From contig NC_020453.1 in NCBI RefSeq assembly GCF_000344805.1, positions 6,605,001 to 6,669,000 of the forward strand: DNA of 64,000 nt. Direction: 5' to 3'. The notes under the pieces are model-generated. The model was not told where the DNA came from. It made no database searches and worked only from the letters and a program-made list of their open reading frames with translations. Below are positions 8,880-19,519 of the stretch, piece after piece (the first letter of the stretch is position 1; each line of letters begins with the position of its first letter). The stretch is from Bradyrhizobium oligotrophicum S58. GTDB taxonomy: Bacteria; Pseudomonadota; Alphaproteobacteria; Rhizobiales; Xanthobacteraceae. A program made the position numbers and the translations under genes.

Positions 8880-9409
8880 TTGCGAACCTCGACCTCCGTT
8901 TCGATGGATCCTGCCTTCTGGAATACGATCGTGCAGGTGAAGCGCTTGCCCGGCTCGAGCGGCTCGCGCGTCTGCAGCAGCATCACGTGATAGGCGGTCG
9001 GCAGCAGCACCAGCGTGCTGCCCGCGGGAATCGGGATGTTGGGGATGGAGCGCATCGCGGGCGCGCCTTCGCCGCGGTCGACGGTGTGGCGTTCGGAGAA
9101 ATTGGCGATCGGACAGCGCACGCGCAGCAGCGCTTCCGGCGCGCTGGTTTCGTTCTTGACGGTAATCAGCAGGGGGATGTCTCGGCCGACCTCGGGCGCG
9201 GCGGGCACCCAGGCTTCGGACAGCGTCAGACCTTCGCCAGCCGCCGCGGGCGCGGGCGTCATCGACACCAACAGCGCCGCAACAGCCGCCAGAGACTGGC
9301 GTCGCCCGGCCGGCACCACGCCAGCGCGCACGCTGCCCTCCGAGGGCGTCGGGAAGCTCTGATCACGCCTCGAACGAGCCGGTTGATCCGACACGGACGC
9401 CCTCCCCAC
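8870..9409 (-). CDS. PCu(A)C-type periplasmic copper chaperone
   Basis: A 179-residue protein whose domain (about 60-175) matches the PCu(A)C/DUF461 fold: an EAWVPAAP start, a conserved ERH, an AMRSI methionine and a YHVML metal motif (HxM). Family members carry Cu(I), and often Cu(II), to the CuA site of cytochrome oxidase. The N-terminal 55 residues are longer than usual. They hold RR followed by a hydrophobic run (RRQSLAAVAALLVS), so either a Tat/Sec signal sits here or the true start is further in. It lies just upstream of the PQQ-dehydrogenase gene, suggesting metal or electron-acceptor supply for that pathway. Confidence 0.75.
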   Translation of the reverse strand: MGRASVSDQPARSRRDQSFPTPSEGSVRAGVVPAGRRQSLAAVAALLVSMTPAPAAAGEGLTLSEAWVPAAPEVGRDIPLLITVKNETSAPEALLRVRCPIANFSERHTVDRGEGAPAMRSIPNIPIPAGSTLVLLPTAYHVMLLQTREPLEPGKRFTCTIVFQKAGSIETEVEVRKSP

Positions 9410-9444
9410 CTATTGAAGCCGTTTTAGCTTGGCTCCTTATTTTT

Positions 9445-9469
9445 GAATTCGTACTCTGAATTCGAATTC
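9445..9469. promoter_or_regulatory. Cluster of three GAATTC palindromes between divergent genes
   Basis: GAATTC occurs at 9445, 9458 and 9464, so two copies are 13 bp apart centre to centre and the third abuts. The site lies in the AT-rich gap between the copper-chaperone gene (-) and the first GntR gene (+), where an FCD-type GntR dimer would be expected to bind. A TTGACA hexamer follows at 9491-9496. The operator role is inferred from position and symmetry only. Confidence 0.4.
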
Positions 9470-9525
9470 CTCGCAAATGGATTTTCGCCCTTGACATGCT
9501 AATCTCCGGCAAAACGTGATGGCTC

Positions 9526-10239
9526 ATGAGAATCGTGCCCCCTGCCCCCTCTTTGGTCGACCAGGTCGTCGAAGCGATCACTGACGAGATCGTCAGCGGC
9601 GTGCTGATGTCCGGTTCCCGGCTGATCCAGGACGATCTCGCCGAGGCCTATGGAGTCTCGCGTCAGCCCGTGCAGCAGGCCTTGATGCTGTTGCGCGGCT
9701 GTGGGCTGGTGCAGAGCGCACCCGGCCGCGGCCTGATCGTGGCGCCGCTCGACCCCGGCTTCGTGCGGGATCTCTATGAGATGCGCGCGGTGCTCGAAGG
9801 TCTTGCAGCACGGCTCGCAGCCGAGCGCGCCAGCGATCGCGCCGCGCGCGAAGGTCCGGCCTACATCGCCGCCGGTCACGAGGCGGTCAAAAGCGGCCTC
9901 GTCGGCCGCAAGATCGAAACCGACATCGCCTTCCACCGCTTCCTGGGTGATCTCTCCGGCAATACGCTGATCGGCGAGACGATGGCGCCGCATTGGCCAT
10001 GTCTGAAGCGGGTGATGTCCGACGTGCTGCAGAAGGAGCAGAGCATGTCCCGGAGGGTCTGGGACGAGCACGAGGACATTCTCGCCGCCATCGTCGACGG
10101 GCGTAGCGCCGACGCCGAACGGCTGAGCCGCGAGCACATTTCGCGCGCGGCGCGTGTGTTCATCCACCACATCGAGCTCCAGCAGGAGAGCCGCCCGAAG
10201 CAGCGGCGCATGCTCTCGGCCAAGAAGATGTCGCTATGA
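9526..10239 (+). CDS. GntR-family regulator, FCD subgroup (copy 1)
   Basis: A 237-residue transcription factor. The winged helix-turn-helix occupies about residues 10-75 (RLIQDDLAEAYGVSRQPVQQ as the recognition region, then APGRG in the wing), and the C-terminal all-helical FCD ligand domain (about 80-220) holds conserved metal-site residues in DIAFHRFL and WDEHEDIL and in REHI. FCD regulators usually respond to a carboxylic acid. It is transcribed away from the PQQ-dehydrogenase block and is a clear paralogue of the next gene, so it probably controls the 1-9 kb catabolic genes. Confidence 0.88.
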   Translation: MRIVPPAPSLVDQVVEAITDEIVSGVLMSGSRLIQDDLAEAYGVSRQPVQQALMLLRGCGLVQSAPGRGLIVAPLDPGFVRDLYEMRAVLEGLAARLAAERASDRAAREGPAYIAAGHEAVKSGLVGRKIETDIAFHRFLGDLSGNTLIGETMAPHWPCLKRVMSDVLQKEQSMSRRVWDEHEDILAAIVDGRSADAERLSREHISRAARVFIHHIELQQESRPKQRRMLSAKKMSL

Positions 10240-10339
10240 TCGCCACGGATCGCACACTCTCGGCGGTGAGAGTGCCGGGCGGCCGGCCGGCCGCCGCGCG
10301 CCGACCGGGGATCACGCCTGATCTGCTGCAGGAGGCCGC

Positions 10340-11026
10340 GTGCCGCCGCTGAAGACACAGCCGAACCTGACCGAACGCGTCTACCAGCGCATCCTCTCGG
10401 ACATCGTTGGCGGCGAGCTGCCGGAGTCTGCGCGCCTGATCCAGGATGATCTGGCGCGCGACCTCGGCGTGTCGCGGCAACCGGTGCAGCAGGCGCTGCT
10501 CCTGCTGCGCAATCAGGGTTTTGTGCGCGAGGCGCCGGGGCGAGGCCTGGAAGTCGCGCCGATCGACACCGACTTCATCCGCAATCTCTATGAAATCCGC
10601 GCCGTTGCCGAAGGCCTCGCCTCGCGGCTCGCGGCGACCCGCGGCGCCGAACGCGCCGCCGACGAAGGCCCCAAACTGATCGAGGACGGCCGCCGCGCCG
10701 AGCGCGAGCATTCGGTCGAGAAGCTGATCGAGGCCGACGTCAAGTTTCACGAATTCCTCTACGAGATCTCCGGCAACTCGGTGATCCAGGACACCACCCA
10801 GCCGCATTGGCTGCATCTGCGTCGCCTGATGGGCGAGGTGCTGATGCGCGACGAGACCCCGCGGCGGATCTGGGACCAGCACGAGGGCATCCTGCAGGCG
10901 GTGATCGCGGGCGACGCGCAGCAGGCCGAGGATCTTGCGCGGCAACACATTACGCGGACCGCCACCGTGCTGCTGGCGCGGTTGACCAGTCAGCGCGAGC
11001 CCGTGCCGGTCGCGACGGCGTCCTGA
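10340..11026 (+). CDS. GntR-family regulator, FCD subgroup (copy 2)
   Basis: A 228-residue paralogue of the preceding regulator with the same architecture. RLIQDDLARDLGVSRQPVQQ and APGRGLEVAPIDTDFIRNLYE line up nearly residue for residue with copy 1, and the FCD histidines are kept (VKFHEFLYE, WDQHEGIL, RQHITR). The start is GTG at 10340, supported by a strong GGAGG five to six bases upstream. The tandem pair looks like an in-place duplication, so the two may sense related ligands or form heterodimers. Confidence 0.87.
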   Translation: MPPLKTQPNLTERVYQRILSDIVGGELPESARLIQDDLARDLGVSRQPVQQALLLLRNQGFVREAPGRGLEVAPIDTDFIRNLYEIRAVAEGLASRLAATRGAERAADEGPKLIEDGRRAEREHSVEKLIEADVKFHEFLYEISGNSVIQDTTQPHWLHLRRLMGEVLMRDETPRRIWDQHEGILQAVIAGDAQQAEDLARQHITRTATVLLARLTSQREPVPVATAS

Positions 11027-11172
11027 TTAGGTCGGACCTGGCTTCGACCTGCGACAGCCGACAGCGCTGCGATCAGGAACCCCGGCATCGTTTCGGACGT
11101 TCACGAAGGGGACGCTCAGTATCCCATTTTCAGCGTCGGCAACAGCCCGCGCCAGCCGACGGATCGCGTGAC

Positions 11173-12033
11173 GTGCACAGCAAGGCAACCTCCCCGACCT
11201 TCAGCCCCGCCGCCGACATCGAGGGCGTCTCGGACCAGCAGCGGCGGGAGATCCGGGCGCAGAGCCGGCCCAACGCGGCACTGATTCATGAGACCATCCG
11301 CGCCGAGGGCGAAAGCGAGCTCGAACGGCGCTGGTGGGCCATTCTGTTGTCGGGCTTCGCGGCAGGACTGTCGATGAGTCTGTCGCTCATCGTACAGGGC
11401 GAGTTCTACGCCTTTGTCGCCGACGAAGCGGCGCGGCGGCTGTTTGCTCCGCTCGGCTATACCGCCGGCTTCCTCGTGGTGGTGCTCGGCCGGCAGCAAT
11501 TGTTCACCGAGAACACGCTGACGCCGATCCTGCCGCTGCTGCATCATCGGGATGCAAAGACGCTGGGACAGGTGGCCCGGCTCTGGAGCCTCGTGCTTCT
11601 CGCCAATATCGTGGGGACATGGGCCGCCGCAGCAGCGCTGGCGCACACCGATGTGTTCGAGCCGCGGATCATCGATGCCTTCACCGAGCTAAGCCGCCAC
11701 ACCGTCGAAGGTCCGTTCTCGACCACCTTCATGCGCGCGATCTTCGCGGGCTGGCTGATCGCATTGATGGCGTGGCTGCTGCCGGCCGTGCGCGGCGCGC
11801 GCGCCCATATCGTCATGGTGATGACCTATCTGGTCGCGCTCGGGCAGTTCGCGCACATCGTCGCCGGATCGGTCGAATGCGCCTTCCTGGTTCTCAAGGG
11901 ACAGACCTCGCTGTGGGACTATGTCGCGATGTTCTTCGTCCCGACGCTGCTCGGCAATGTCGTGGGCGGGACGACGCTGGTAGCCCTGCTCAATTATGGT
12001 CAGGTCGCAGCCGAGCTCGACCAGAATTCCTAG
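11173..12033 (+). CDS. Formate/nitrite transporter (FNT) family channel, YfdC-like
   Basis: A 286-residue membrane protein with a hydrophilic N-terminal tail of about 55 residues followed by roughly six transmembrane helices, the FNT/aquaporin-like topology. Recognisable pieces are ILLSGFAAGLSMSLS in helix 1, LGRQQLFTENTLTPILPLL in the pore-lining half-helix region, and FVPTLLGNVVGGTTLVALL at the end. The open frame extends further upstream but that part overlaps the GntR gene; GTG 11173 is the best start, with only a weak ribosome site. It converges on hupT. The transported monoacid (formate, nitrite, other) is not evident. Confidence 0.8.
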   Translation: MHSKATSPTFSPAADIEGVSDQQRREIRAQSRPNAALIHETIRAEGESELERRWWAILLSGFAAGLSMSLSLIVQGEFYAFVADEAARRLFAPLGYTAGFLVVVLGRQQLFTENTLTPILPLLHHRDAKTLGQVARLWSLVLLANIVGTWAAAAALAHTDVFEPRIIDAFTELSRHTVEGPFSTTFMRAIFAGWLIALMAWLLPAVRGARAHIVMVMTYLVALGQFAHIVAGSVECAFLVLKGQTSLWDYVAMFFVPTLLGNVVGGTTLVALLNYGQVAAELDQNS

Positions 12034-12048
12034 TCCCGGCGCGGATCG

Positions 12049-13390
12049 TCACGCCGCCGGCAAGGTGAAGGAGAACGTGGCGCCGCCCTGCGGCTCGTTG
12101 GCCGCGGACAGCTCGCCGCCGTGCTCGCGGACGATGCCGTAGCTGATCCAGAGCCCGAGACCCGTGCCCTCGCCGACGCGCTTGGTCGTGAAGAACGGCT
12201 CGAAGATGTGGCTCAGATGATCCTTGTCGATGCCGGACCCATTGTCGGTGATCCTGAACGCGATCTCGCTGCCCTGGCGTGCCGCCGAAACGACGAGGCG
12301 CGGCAACTCGGTCGCACGCATCGCGTCGATCGCGTTCTCCACGAGGTTGACGATCACCTGATGCAGCTGGCCTTCATTGCCGGAGATCCACAGATCCGGC
12401 TCGACATCGATCTGGATGTCGACGCGATGCTGCTTGGTACGGCCCGCCCACAGCACGGCCGTATTGATCAGCCGTTCGATATTGACGCGCTCGACCTCGC
12501 CGAGCTTCGAGAACGACAGGCGGCGCAGGTTCTTGACGATCTCGCTGATACGCACCGCGCCTTCCAGCGTGCCCTCGATCAGCGGGCCGAAATCATCGAG
12601 GATGGCATCGATCCGGAGATCCTTGCGGAGCGCGGCGACGTCATCCGCGACCGGCTGCTCGTGGATGGCATCGAGATAGCCGACCAGCGAGGTGCGGTAA
12701 CGCATCAGCGTGTGGATGTTGCCATAGACGAAGCTGATCGGATTGTTCAGCTCGTGCGCGACACCGGCGACGAGGCGGCCGAGGCTCGCCATCTTCTCCT
12801 GCTCGACCAGCTGCCGCTGCGCCCGCTGCAGCTCGTGATGCGCCTTGTGCAGGGCCTCATAGGCGCGGCGAAGCTCGCCGATCGGCCGTCCTGTCAGCAC
12901 CACGCCGATGAAGCGGCCGCGATGATCATGCCGGGGCGAGCTGTTGATCGCGAACAGATCGGAGCTGGCGCCGGCCGCCGCGGCAAAGCGCAATTCGCCG
13001 TCGACCACCTCGGCGCTGCTGCGCGGCTTCAGCAGCGCGGCGAGCTTGGGCCGATGATCGGGGTCGATCATCTCGGCGATGTTACGACCGGCGATGTCAG
13101 GCAGAGCCCGTCCTGACGTCTGCAAGAAGGCCGAGTTGGCCTGCTGCACCGTGCCTTTGGCGTCGCACACGACCAGAATATCGGAGACCGACTCGATGAC
13201 ATTGGTGACGAAGGCCTGGGCTTCCTCGAGCTCCGCATTCTTGTGCTCGAGATCGACCTCGTAACGCAGCAGGTCGGAATAGACCTCGTCCATCTTGCGG
13301 ATCACTTCGATCCACACGCCTTCGCGCTCGCTGTCGAGCTCGAGCGTGCTGCTGCTCGCGATCAGCCTCAGAAGCGTGTCAGCCCCGGAC

Positions 13391-13416
<26 letters not shown>
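12049..13416 (-). CDS. hupT: Soluble histidine kinase of hydrogenase regulation
   Basis: A 455-residue kinase with no membrane segment. A PAS domain covers about 65-180, followed by a short coiled coil. The phosphoacceptor His221 sits in the H-box VAHELNNPISF, and the ATPase domain holds VNLVENAIDAM (N), ITDNGSGID (G1) and EGTGLGLWISYG (G2). HupT/HoxJ proteins form a complex with the H2-sensing HupUV hydrogenase and phosphorylate the response regulator when H2 is absent. It is the last gene of the hyp transcript and overlaps hoxA by 26 bp, which supports the assignment over a generic hybrid kinase. Confidence 0.87.
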
Positions 13417-14848
<1,432 letters not shown>

Positions 14849-14856
14849 CGCGCGTC

Positions 14857-15897
14857 TCAGCAGATTCGCGGCAGCTGCTCGCCCGACAGCCAGTCGACGA
14901 TACGGCCGCCGCCGAAGCTCGTGACCATCTGGACGAAGCGGTGGTCGTCGCTGACGGCCGTGCCGATGTCGGCGGCGTCGCGTCCGAGCGGATGCGCCTT
15001 CATCGCGGCGAGCACGGCAGCCGCCGCCTCCGACGCAACCACTGCAATCAGCTTGCCTTCGTTGGCGACGTGCAGCGGATCGAGCCCAAGCAGCTCGCAG
15101 GCGGCTGCGACCGCCGGCTTGACCCGAATGGCGTCCTCCTGGAGACGGAAACCGAGATTGGACTGCTGGGCAATCTCATTCATCGTGGCCGCCAGCCCGC
15201 CGCGCGTGGGATCGCGCATCAGCCGGATGCCATCGCCGCCGGCTGCAACCATGTCAGCGACCAGACCGTGCAGCGAGGCCGAGTCGGAGATGATCTCGGT
15301 ATCGAAGGTGAGGTTCTGCCGCCGCGACATGATGGCGACGCCGTGATCACCGAGGCTGCCGGACAGCAGCACGCGGTCGCCAGGCTTGGCCTTGTCGGCC
15401 GAGAGATCGAGACCTTCCGGCAGCACGCCGACGCCGGCCGTCGAAATGAACACGCCATCCGCCTTGCCACGCTCGACCACCTTGGTGTCGCCGGTGATGA
15501 TCGCGATTCCGGCCTCGCGCGCCGCTTCGCCCATCGCATCGGCGATCCGCTTCAGATCGGAAAACGGAAACCCCTCCTCGATGATGAAGCTCGCCGACAG
15601 ATACAGCGGCCTGGCGCCGGCCATGGCGATGTCGTTGACCGTGCCGTGCACCGCGAGCGAGCCGATATTGCCGCCGGGGAAGAACAGCGGCGAGACGACG
15701 TAGCCATCGGTCGTCATCACCATGCGGCCGGCCGCGACGTCGAACGCCGACTGGTCGTTGCCGCGCGCCAGCCATTCGTTGCCGAATGCCTCGTGGAACA
15801 GGCCGGCAATCAGTTGCGCCATCGCGCGGCCGCCGGCGCCATGCGAGAGATCGACGCAGCCGTTCTTCAGGTCGAGCCGGCGCTGATGCATGCTCAT
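14857..15897 (-). CDS. hypE: Hydrogenase maturation protein HypE
   Basis: A 346-residue ATP-dependent dehydratase that turns the C-terminal thiocarbamate made by HypF into a thiocyanate, the cyanide donor for the Fe(CN)2CO centre. The N-terminus shows SHGAGGRAM and the extreme C-terminus ends LPRIC, carrying the modified cysteine. The ATG at 15897 overlaps the hypD stop (ATGA), fixing the start; an open frame reaches much further upstream but that part lies in hypD. Confidence 0.95.
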   Translation of the reverse strand: MSMHQRRLDLKNGCVDLSHGAGGRAMAQLIAGLFHEAFGNEWLARGNDQSAFDVAAGRMVMTTDGYVVSPLFFPGGNIGSLAVHGTVNDIAMAGARPLYLSASFIIEEGFPFSDLKRIADAMGEAAREAGIAIITGDTKVVERGKADGVFISTAGVGVLPEGLDLSADKAKPGDRVLLSGSLGDHGVAIMSRRQNLTFDTEIISDSASLHGLVADMVAAGGDGIRLMRDPTRGGLAATMNEIAQQSNLGFRLQEDAIRVKPAVAAACELLGLDPLHVANEGKLIAVVASEAAAAVLAAMKAHPLGRDAADIGTAVSDDHRFVQMVTSFGGGRIVDWLSGEQLPRIC

Positions 15898-17021
15898 GAC
15901 GCAAGCCTCCGCTGATGGTCGCGGAAGCGGCCATAGGTCCAATGCGCCGCGCAGGCGCCTTCCGACGACACCATGCAGGAACCGATCGGCGTCTCCGGCG
16001 TGCACGCCGTGCCGAACAGCTTGCAGTCCACCGGCTTCTTCAGGCCGCGCAGAATGGCCGGACATTCGCACGCCGGATTGTCGGCGACGACCCGTTCGGA
16101 CATGGCGAAGCGCAGCTCGGCATCGAGATGTGCGAAGGCGGGCCGCAGCTTCAATGCGCTCGCCGGAATGCTGCCGAGGCCACGCCATTCGAACTGATCG
16201 CGTAGCTCGAAGATCTCGGCGACTTCTTGAATGGCGCGCCGGTTGCCGCTGCCGGTGACCGCGCGGCGATACTGGTTCTCGACCTCGTGGCGACCGTCAT
16301 TGACCTGCTCGATCAGCATCAGGATCGCCTGCATCATGTCGAGCGGCTCGAAGCCGGCGATCACGACCGGCTTGCCGTCATTGCGCGCGAACGGCGCGTA
16401 GGGCTCGGTGCCGATCACGGTCGAGACATGCGCCGGCCCGACGAAGCCATCGATCTCGATTGGCGTGTCACTATCGAGGATCGCGCGCATCGCCGGCGGC
16501 GTCAGCACATGATTGCAGAACACCGTGAAGTTCGACAGCTGCTTCTTCTCGGCGGCCCGGATCATCACGGCCGTCGGCGGCGTCGTGGTCTCGAAGCCGA
16601 TGGCGAAGAACACCACCTCGCGGCCGGAATTCTGCTCGGCCAGCGCGATCGCATCCAGCGTCGAATACACCATGCGGATGTCGGCGCCGCGTGCTTTCGC
16701 CTTCATCAGCGACGACCCGCGCGAGCCCGGCACGCGCATCAGGTCGCCATAAACGCAGAGGATGACCTCGGGTCGCTCCGCGAGCGCGATCGCCATGTCG
16801 ATACGCCCGGCCGGCAGCACGCAGACCGGGCAGCCGGGACCGTGGATCATGCGCACATTGTCCGGCAGCATGTCCTCGAGGCCATAGCGCGCGATCGCAT
16901 GGGTGTGGCCGCCGCAGAACTCCATGAAGCGATAGGCGCGCCCCGGATCGGCCTTGGCGCGGATGGCGCGCGCGAGCCCGGTCGCCAGCTCCTTGTCGCG
17001 AAACTCGTCGGCATATTTCAT
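15894..17021 (-). CDS. hypD: Hydrogenase maturation protein HypD
   Basis: A 375-residue iron-sulfur scaffold on which the Fe(CN)2CO unit is assembled together with HypC. The substrate-site motif FCGGHTH is near residue 37, GPGCPVCVLP near 65 and FETTTPP near 145. The C-terminal cysteine cluster for the 4Fe-4S centre is seen in NPACECPAILRG and the following KLFGTACTPE. Length and order (hypC upstream, hypE downstream) are standard. Confidence 0.95.
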   Translation of the reverse strand: MKYADEFRDKELATGLARAIRAKADPGRAYRFMEFCGGHTHAIARYGLEDMLPDNVRMIHGPGCPVCVLPAGRIDMAIALAERPEVILCVYGDLMRVPGSRGSSLMKAKARGADIRMVYSTLDAIALAEQNSGREVVFFAIGFETTTPPTAVMIRAAEKKQLSNFTVFCNHVLTPPAMRAILDSDTPIEIDGFVGPAHVSTVIGTEPYAPFARNDGKPVVIAGFEPLDMMQAILMLIEQVNDGRHEVENQYRRAVTGSGNRRAIQEVAEIFELRDQFEWRGLGSIPASALKLRPAFAHLDAELRFAMSERVVADNPACECPAILRGLKKPVDCKLFGTACTPETPIGSCMVSSEGACAAHWTYGRFRDHQRRLAS

Positions 17022-17024
17022 GGC

Positions 17025-17255
17025 CTAAACCTCCGCCGTTGCGGCGCCCATCTGCCGGAGCAGGTCGAGCGTCTCGCGCGCCTCTTCCGGATCGATCCTG
17101 GCCAGCGCATGGCCGACATGAAGGATGACGTAGTCGCCGACGGCGATCTCCTCGATCAGTGCGACCGAGACCTCCTTGCTGACACCGTCGATCGAGACGA
17201 TCGCCATGTCGTCAGGCAGAAGCTTGATCACCTCGGCAGGAATGGCCAGGCACAT
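17025..17255 (-). CDS. hypC: Hydrogenase maturation chaperone HypC
   Basis: A 76-residue chaperone that shuttles the Fe(CN)2CO group from HypD to the large-subunit precursor. It starts MCLAIPAEV, where Cys2 is the essential ligand, and contains the conserved GDYVILHVGHALARID segment. Its ATG overlaps the last base of hypF. A second family member (hupF) is present further upstream in the cluster for HupL-specific work. Confidence 0.95.
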   Translation of the reverse strand: MCLAIPAEVIKLLPDDMAIVSIDGVSKEVSVALIEEIAVGDYVILHVGHALARIDPEEARETLDLLRQMGAATAEV

Positions 17256-19519
17256 CAGACGGTCCCTCCAGACACCATATGTTCTTCGTTGAGTTGCAGG
17301 CCGGCGACCCAGGCCTGCCCGAGGCTGAGGCCGCCATCATTGGGCGGCAGCCGGCGCGGCAGCAGCGGGTCGAGACCTGCGGAACGGCAGCCGCGCATGA
17401 TCTGTTCGGCCAGATGCGCATTGAGGAAACAGCCACCACTCAGCACGACCGTGCCGATGCCGGTCGCGCGCGACGCTGCCGCGATCCAATCGACGCAAGC
17501 CGCGGACAACGTGCCGTGAAACAGCCCAGCCGCTTGGACGGCGTCGAGATTACGCGCGATCAGATGCGCGAGCAGCGGGCGCAGCGACAGCACGCCATCG
17601 ACGATCGTCCAGCCGCGTTCCAAGGTCGCCGGTTCGCGCACCAGCGCCTCCAGCTTCATGGCGGCCTCGCCTTCATAGCTCTGCATCGTGGTGACACCAA
17701 GCAGTCCGGCCACGGCATCGAACAGCCGGCCGGCGCTGGTGGTGACCGGAGCATCGGCACGGTCCAGCAGCATGAGTATGTTGCGCGACTGCGGCTGGGC
17801 CGCGAAACGCCGCCCAATCTCGTCACCGCGACCGAAATCGTGCAGCACGGAAGCCGCCATCCGCCATGGCTCCCGTGCGGCACGGTCGCCACCCGGCATC
17901 TTCAAGGGCGCGAGATGGCCGAGGCGCTGGAAGACTGCTCCGTCGCACGACAGCAACTCACCGCCCCAGGCGCCGGCATCGCTGCCATAGCCGTGGCCAT
18001 CCAGCACCAGCGCGAGGGCGGGACTGGTGACGCCATGCTCGGCCATGACGGAGGCGGCATGCGCATGGTGATGCTGCACAGGCAGCGTCGGCAGACCGTA
18101 TGCCTGCGCGAACCGGGTCGATGCCATGTCCGGATGCAGGTCATGCGCGATCGCGACCGGCTCGACGTCGAGGATCGAGGTGAGATGCGCTATTGTTTCC
18201 TCGAAGAAGCGGATCGCGGCTGCCGTGTCGAGATCACCAAGATGCTGCGACACGAACGCCTCGTCGCCGCGCGTCACCGTCACCGTTGCCTTCAGCTGAG
18301 CGCCGACCGCGAGAATTGGCGGCATGGCGCACGTGAGCCGGATCGGCTCCGGAACATAGCCGCGGGCGCGCCTGATGAAGCGGGGAACGCCGGCCACGAC
18401 AGCAAGCACGGAATCGTCGGCGCGGATGACGATGTCGCGGTCGTGGGTGACGATCAGGTCCGCAATGTCGGCCAGGTCCGCGAGCGCCTCGGCGTTGTCG
18501 GTCAGCAGCGGCTCCCCGCTCGGATTGGCGCTGGTGCAGACCAGCGCCCACGCTGGATCGGCAGCCGCCCGGCGCGCCTCGAGCGCGTGGAAGATCAGAT
18601 GATGCAATGGAGCGGCCGGCAGCATCACGCCGATCTTCGCAAGGCCCGGTGCGATCGAGGGCGCAACGCGTTGGCGCGAGCGCAGCAGCACGATCGGCCG
18701 CGCCACCTGCTCCAGCAGCGCGCGCTCGGCCGTATCGATCTCGGCCATCTCGATTGCAGCGTCAGCCGTAGCCAGCATCACGGCGAACGGCTTGCCGTCG
18801 CGCTGCTTGCGCGCGCGCAAACGTTGGACGGCCCGCTCATCCCGGGCGTCGCAGAGCAACTGATAGCCGCCGAGCCCCTTGATCGCGACGATCCTGCCAT
18901 CGGCGAGCGCGGCCGCGATATCATCGAGGCCATGGCTGAGCCGCGGCCCGCAGCGTGGGCACGAGATCGCCTCGGCATGAAAGCGGCGCCCCGCGGGATC
19001 TTCGTAGTCGGACCGGCACGCCTCGCACATCGGAAAGCGCTTCATCGAAGTGCACGCGCGGTCGTAAGGCAGACGTTCGGCAATCGTGAAGCGCGGACCG
19101 CAATGGGTGCAGTTGACGAAGGGATAGAGATGGAAGCGGCTGTTGGGATCGAACAGCTCGGCCAGGCATGCCGCGCAGGTGGCCGCATCCGGCACGATCC
19201 GCGTCGTGACGCGCCCGCTTACGCTCTCGGCGATCCGGAAGCCCGTGCCGGCATCAGCTGCGATCGGCTCGACGGCGATGTCGTCGATGCGGGCGAGCGG
19301 CGGCGTCTGCTGCGGCAGCGCCGCGACGAACGCGGCGACCTCGTCGCCCTCGACCTCGATCAGCACACCGTCAGCGTCATTGGCGACGAAGCCGCCGAGT
19401 TGATGGCGCGTGGCCAGGCCATGGACATAGGGACGAAAGCCGACGCCCTGCACGGCGCCGCGGACGCGGAGCCTGAGGCGCGTGGGTTTCGCCGCCAATG
19501 TCCGGCCGGGCGCGCTCAT
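17255..19519 (-). CDS. hypF: Carbamoyltransferase HypF
   Basis: A 754-residue multidomain enzyme that makes carbamoyl-AMP from carbamoyl phosphate and transfers the carbamoyl group to the HypE C-terminal cysteine. In order: an acylphosphatase domain ([14 protein letters not shown] near 20), two zinc fingers (CAACLAELF to [13 protein letters not shown] to CPRCG), a YrdC-like domain with [14 protein letters not shown] near 210 and [10 protein letters not shown] near 350, and a Kae1-like domain with [14 protein letters not shown] near 480 and [12 protein letters not shown] near 700. It overlaps hypB by 4 bp and hypC by 1 bp. Confidence 0.95.
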   Translation of the reverse strand: MSAPGRTLAAKPTRLRLRVRGAVQGVGFRPYVHGLATRHQLGGFVANDADGVLIEVEGDEVAAFVAALPQQTPPLARIDDIAVEPIAADAGTGFRIAESVSGRVTTRIVPDAATCAACLAELFDPNSRFHLYPFVNCTHCGPRFTIAERLPYDRACTSMKRFPMCEACRSDYEDPAGRRFHAEAISCPRCGPRLSHGLDDIAAALADGRIVAIKGLGGYQLLCDARDERAVQRLRARKQRDGKPFAVMLATADAAIEMAEIDTAERALLEQVARPIVLLRSRQRVAPSIAPGLAKIGVMLPAAPLHHLIFHALEARRAAADPAWALVCTSANPSGEPLLTDNAEALADLADIADLIVTHDRDIVIRADDSVLAVVAGVPRFIRRARGYVPEPIRLTCAMPPILAVGAQLKATVTVTRGDEAFVSQHLGDLDTAAAIRFFEETIAHLTSILDVEPVAIAHDLHPDMASTRFAQAYGLPTLPVQHHHAHAASVMAEHGVTSPALALVLDGHGYGSDAGAWGGELLSCDGAVFQRLGHLAPLKMPGGDRAAREPWRMAASVLHDFGRGDEIGRRFAAQPQSRNILMLLDRADAPVTTSAGRLFDAVAGLLGVTTMQSYEGEAAMKLEALVREPATLERGWTIVDGVLSLRPLLAHLIARNLDAVQAAGLFHGTLSAACVDWIAAASRATGIGTVVLSGGCFLNAHLAEQIMRGCRSAGLDPLLPRRLPPNDGGLSLGQAWVAGLQLNEEHMVSGGTV

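Noticed and set aside
6983..9427. 814-codon plus-strand open frame opposite the PQQ dehydrogenase
   Set aside because: Antisense of hup-like GC-rich codons; no motif, no ribosome site, and the minus strand carries a complete recognisable enzyme.
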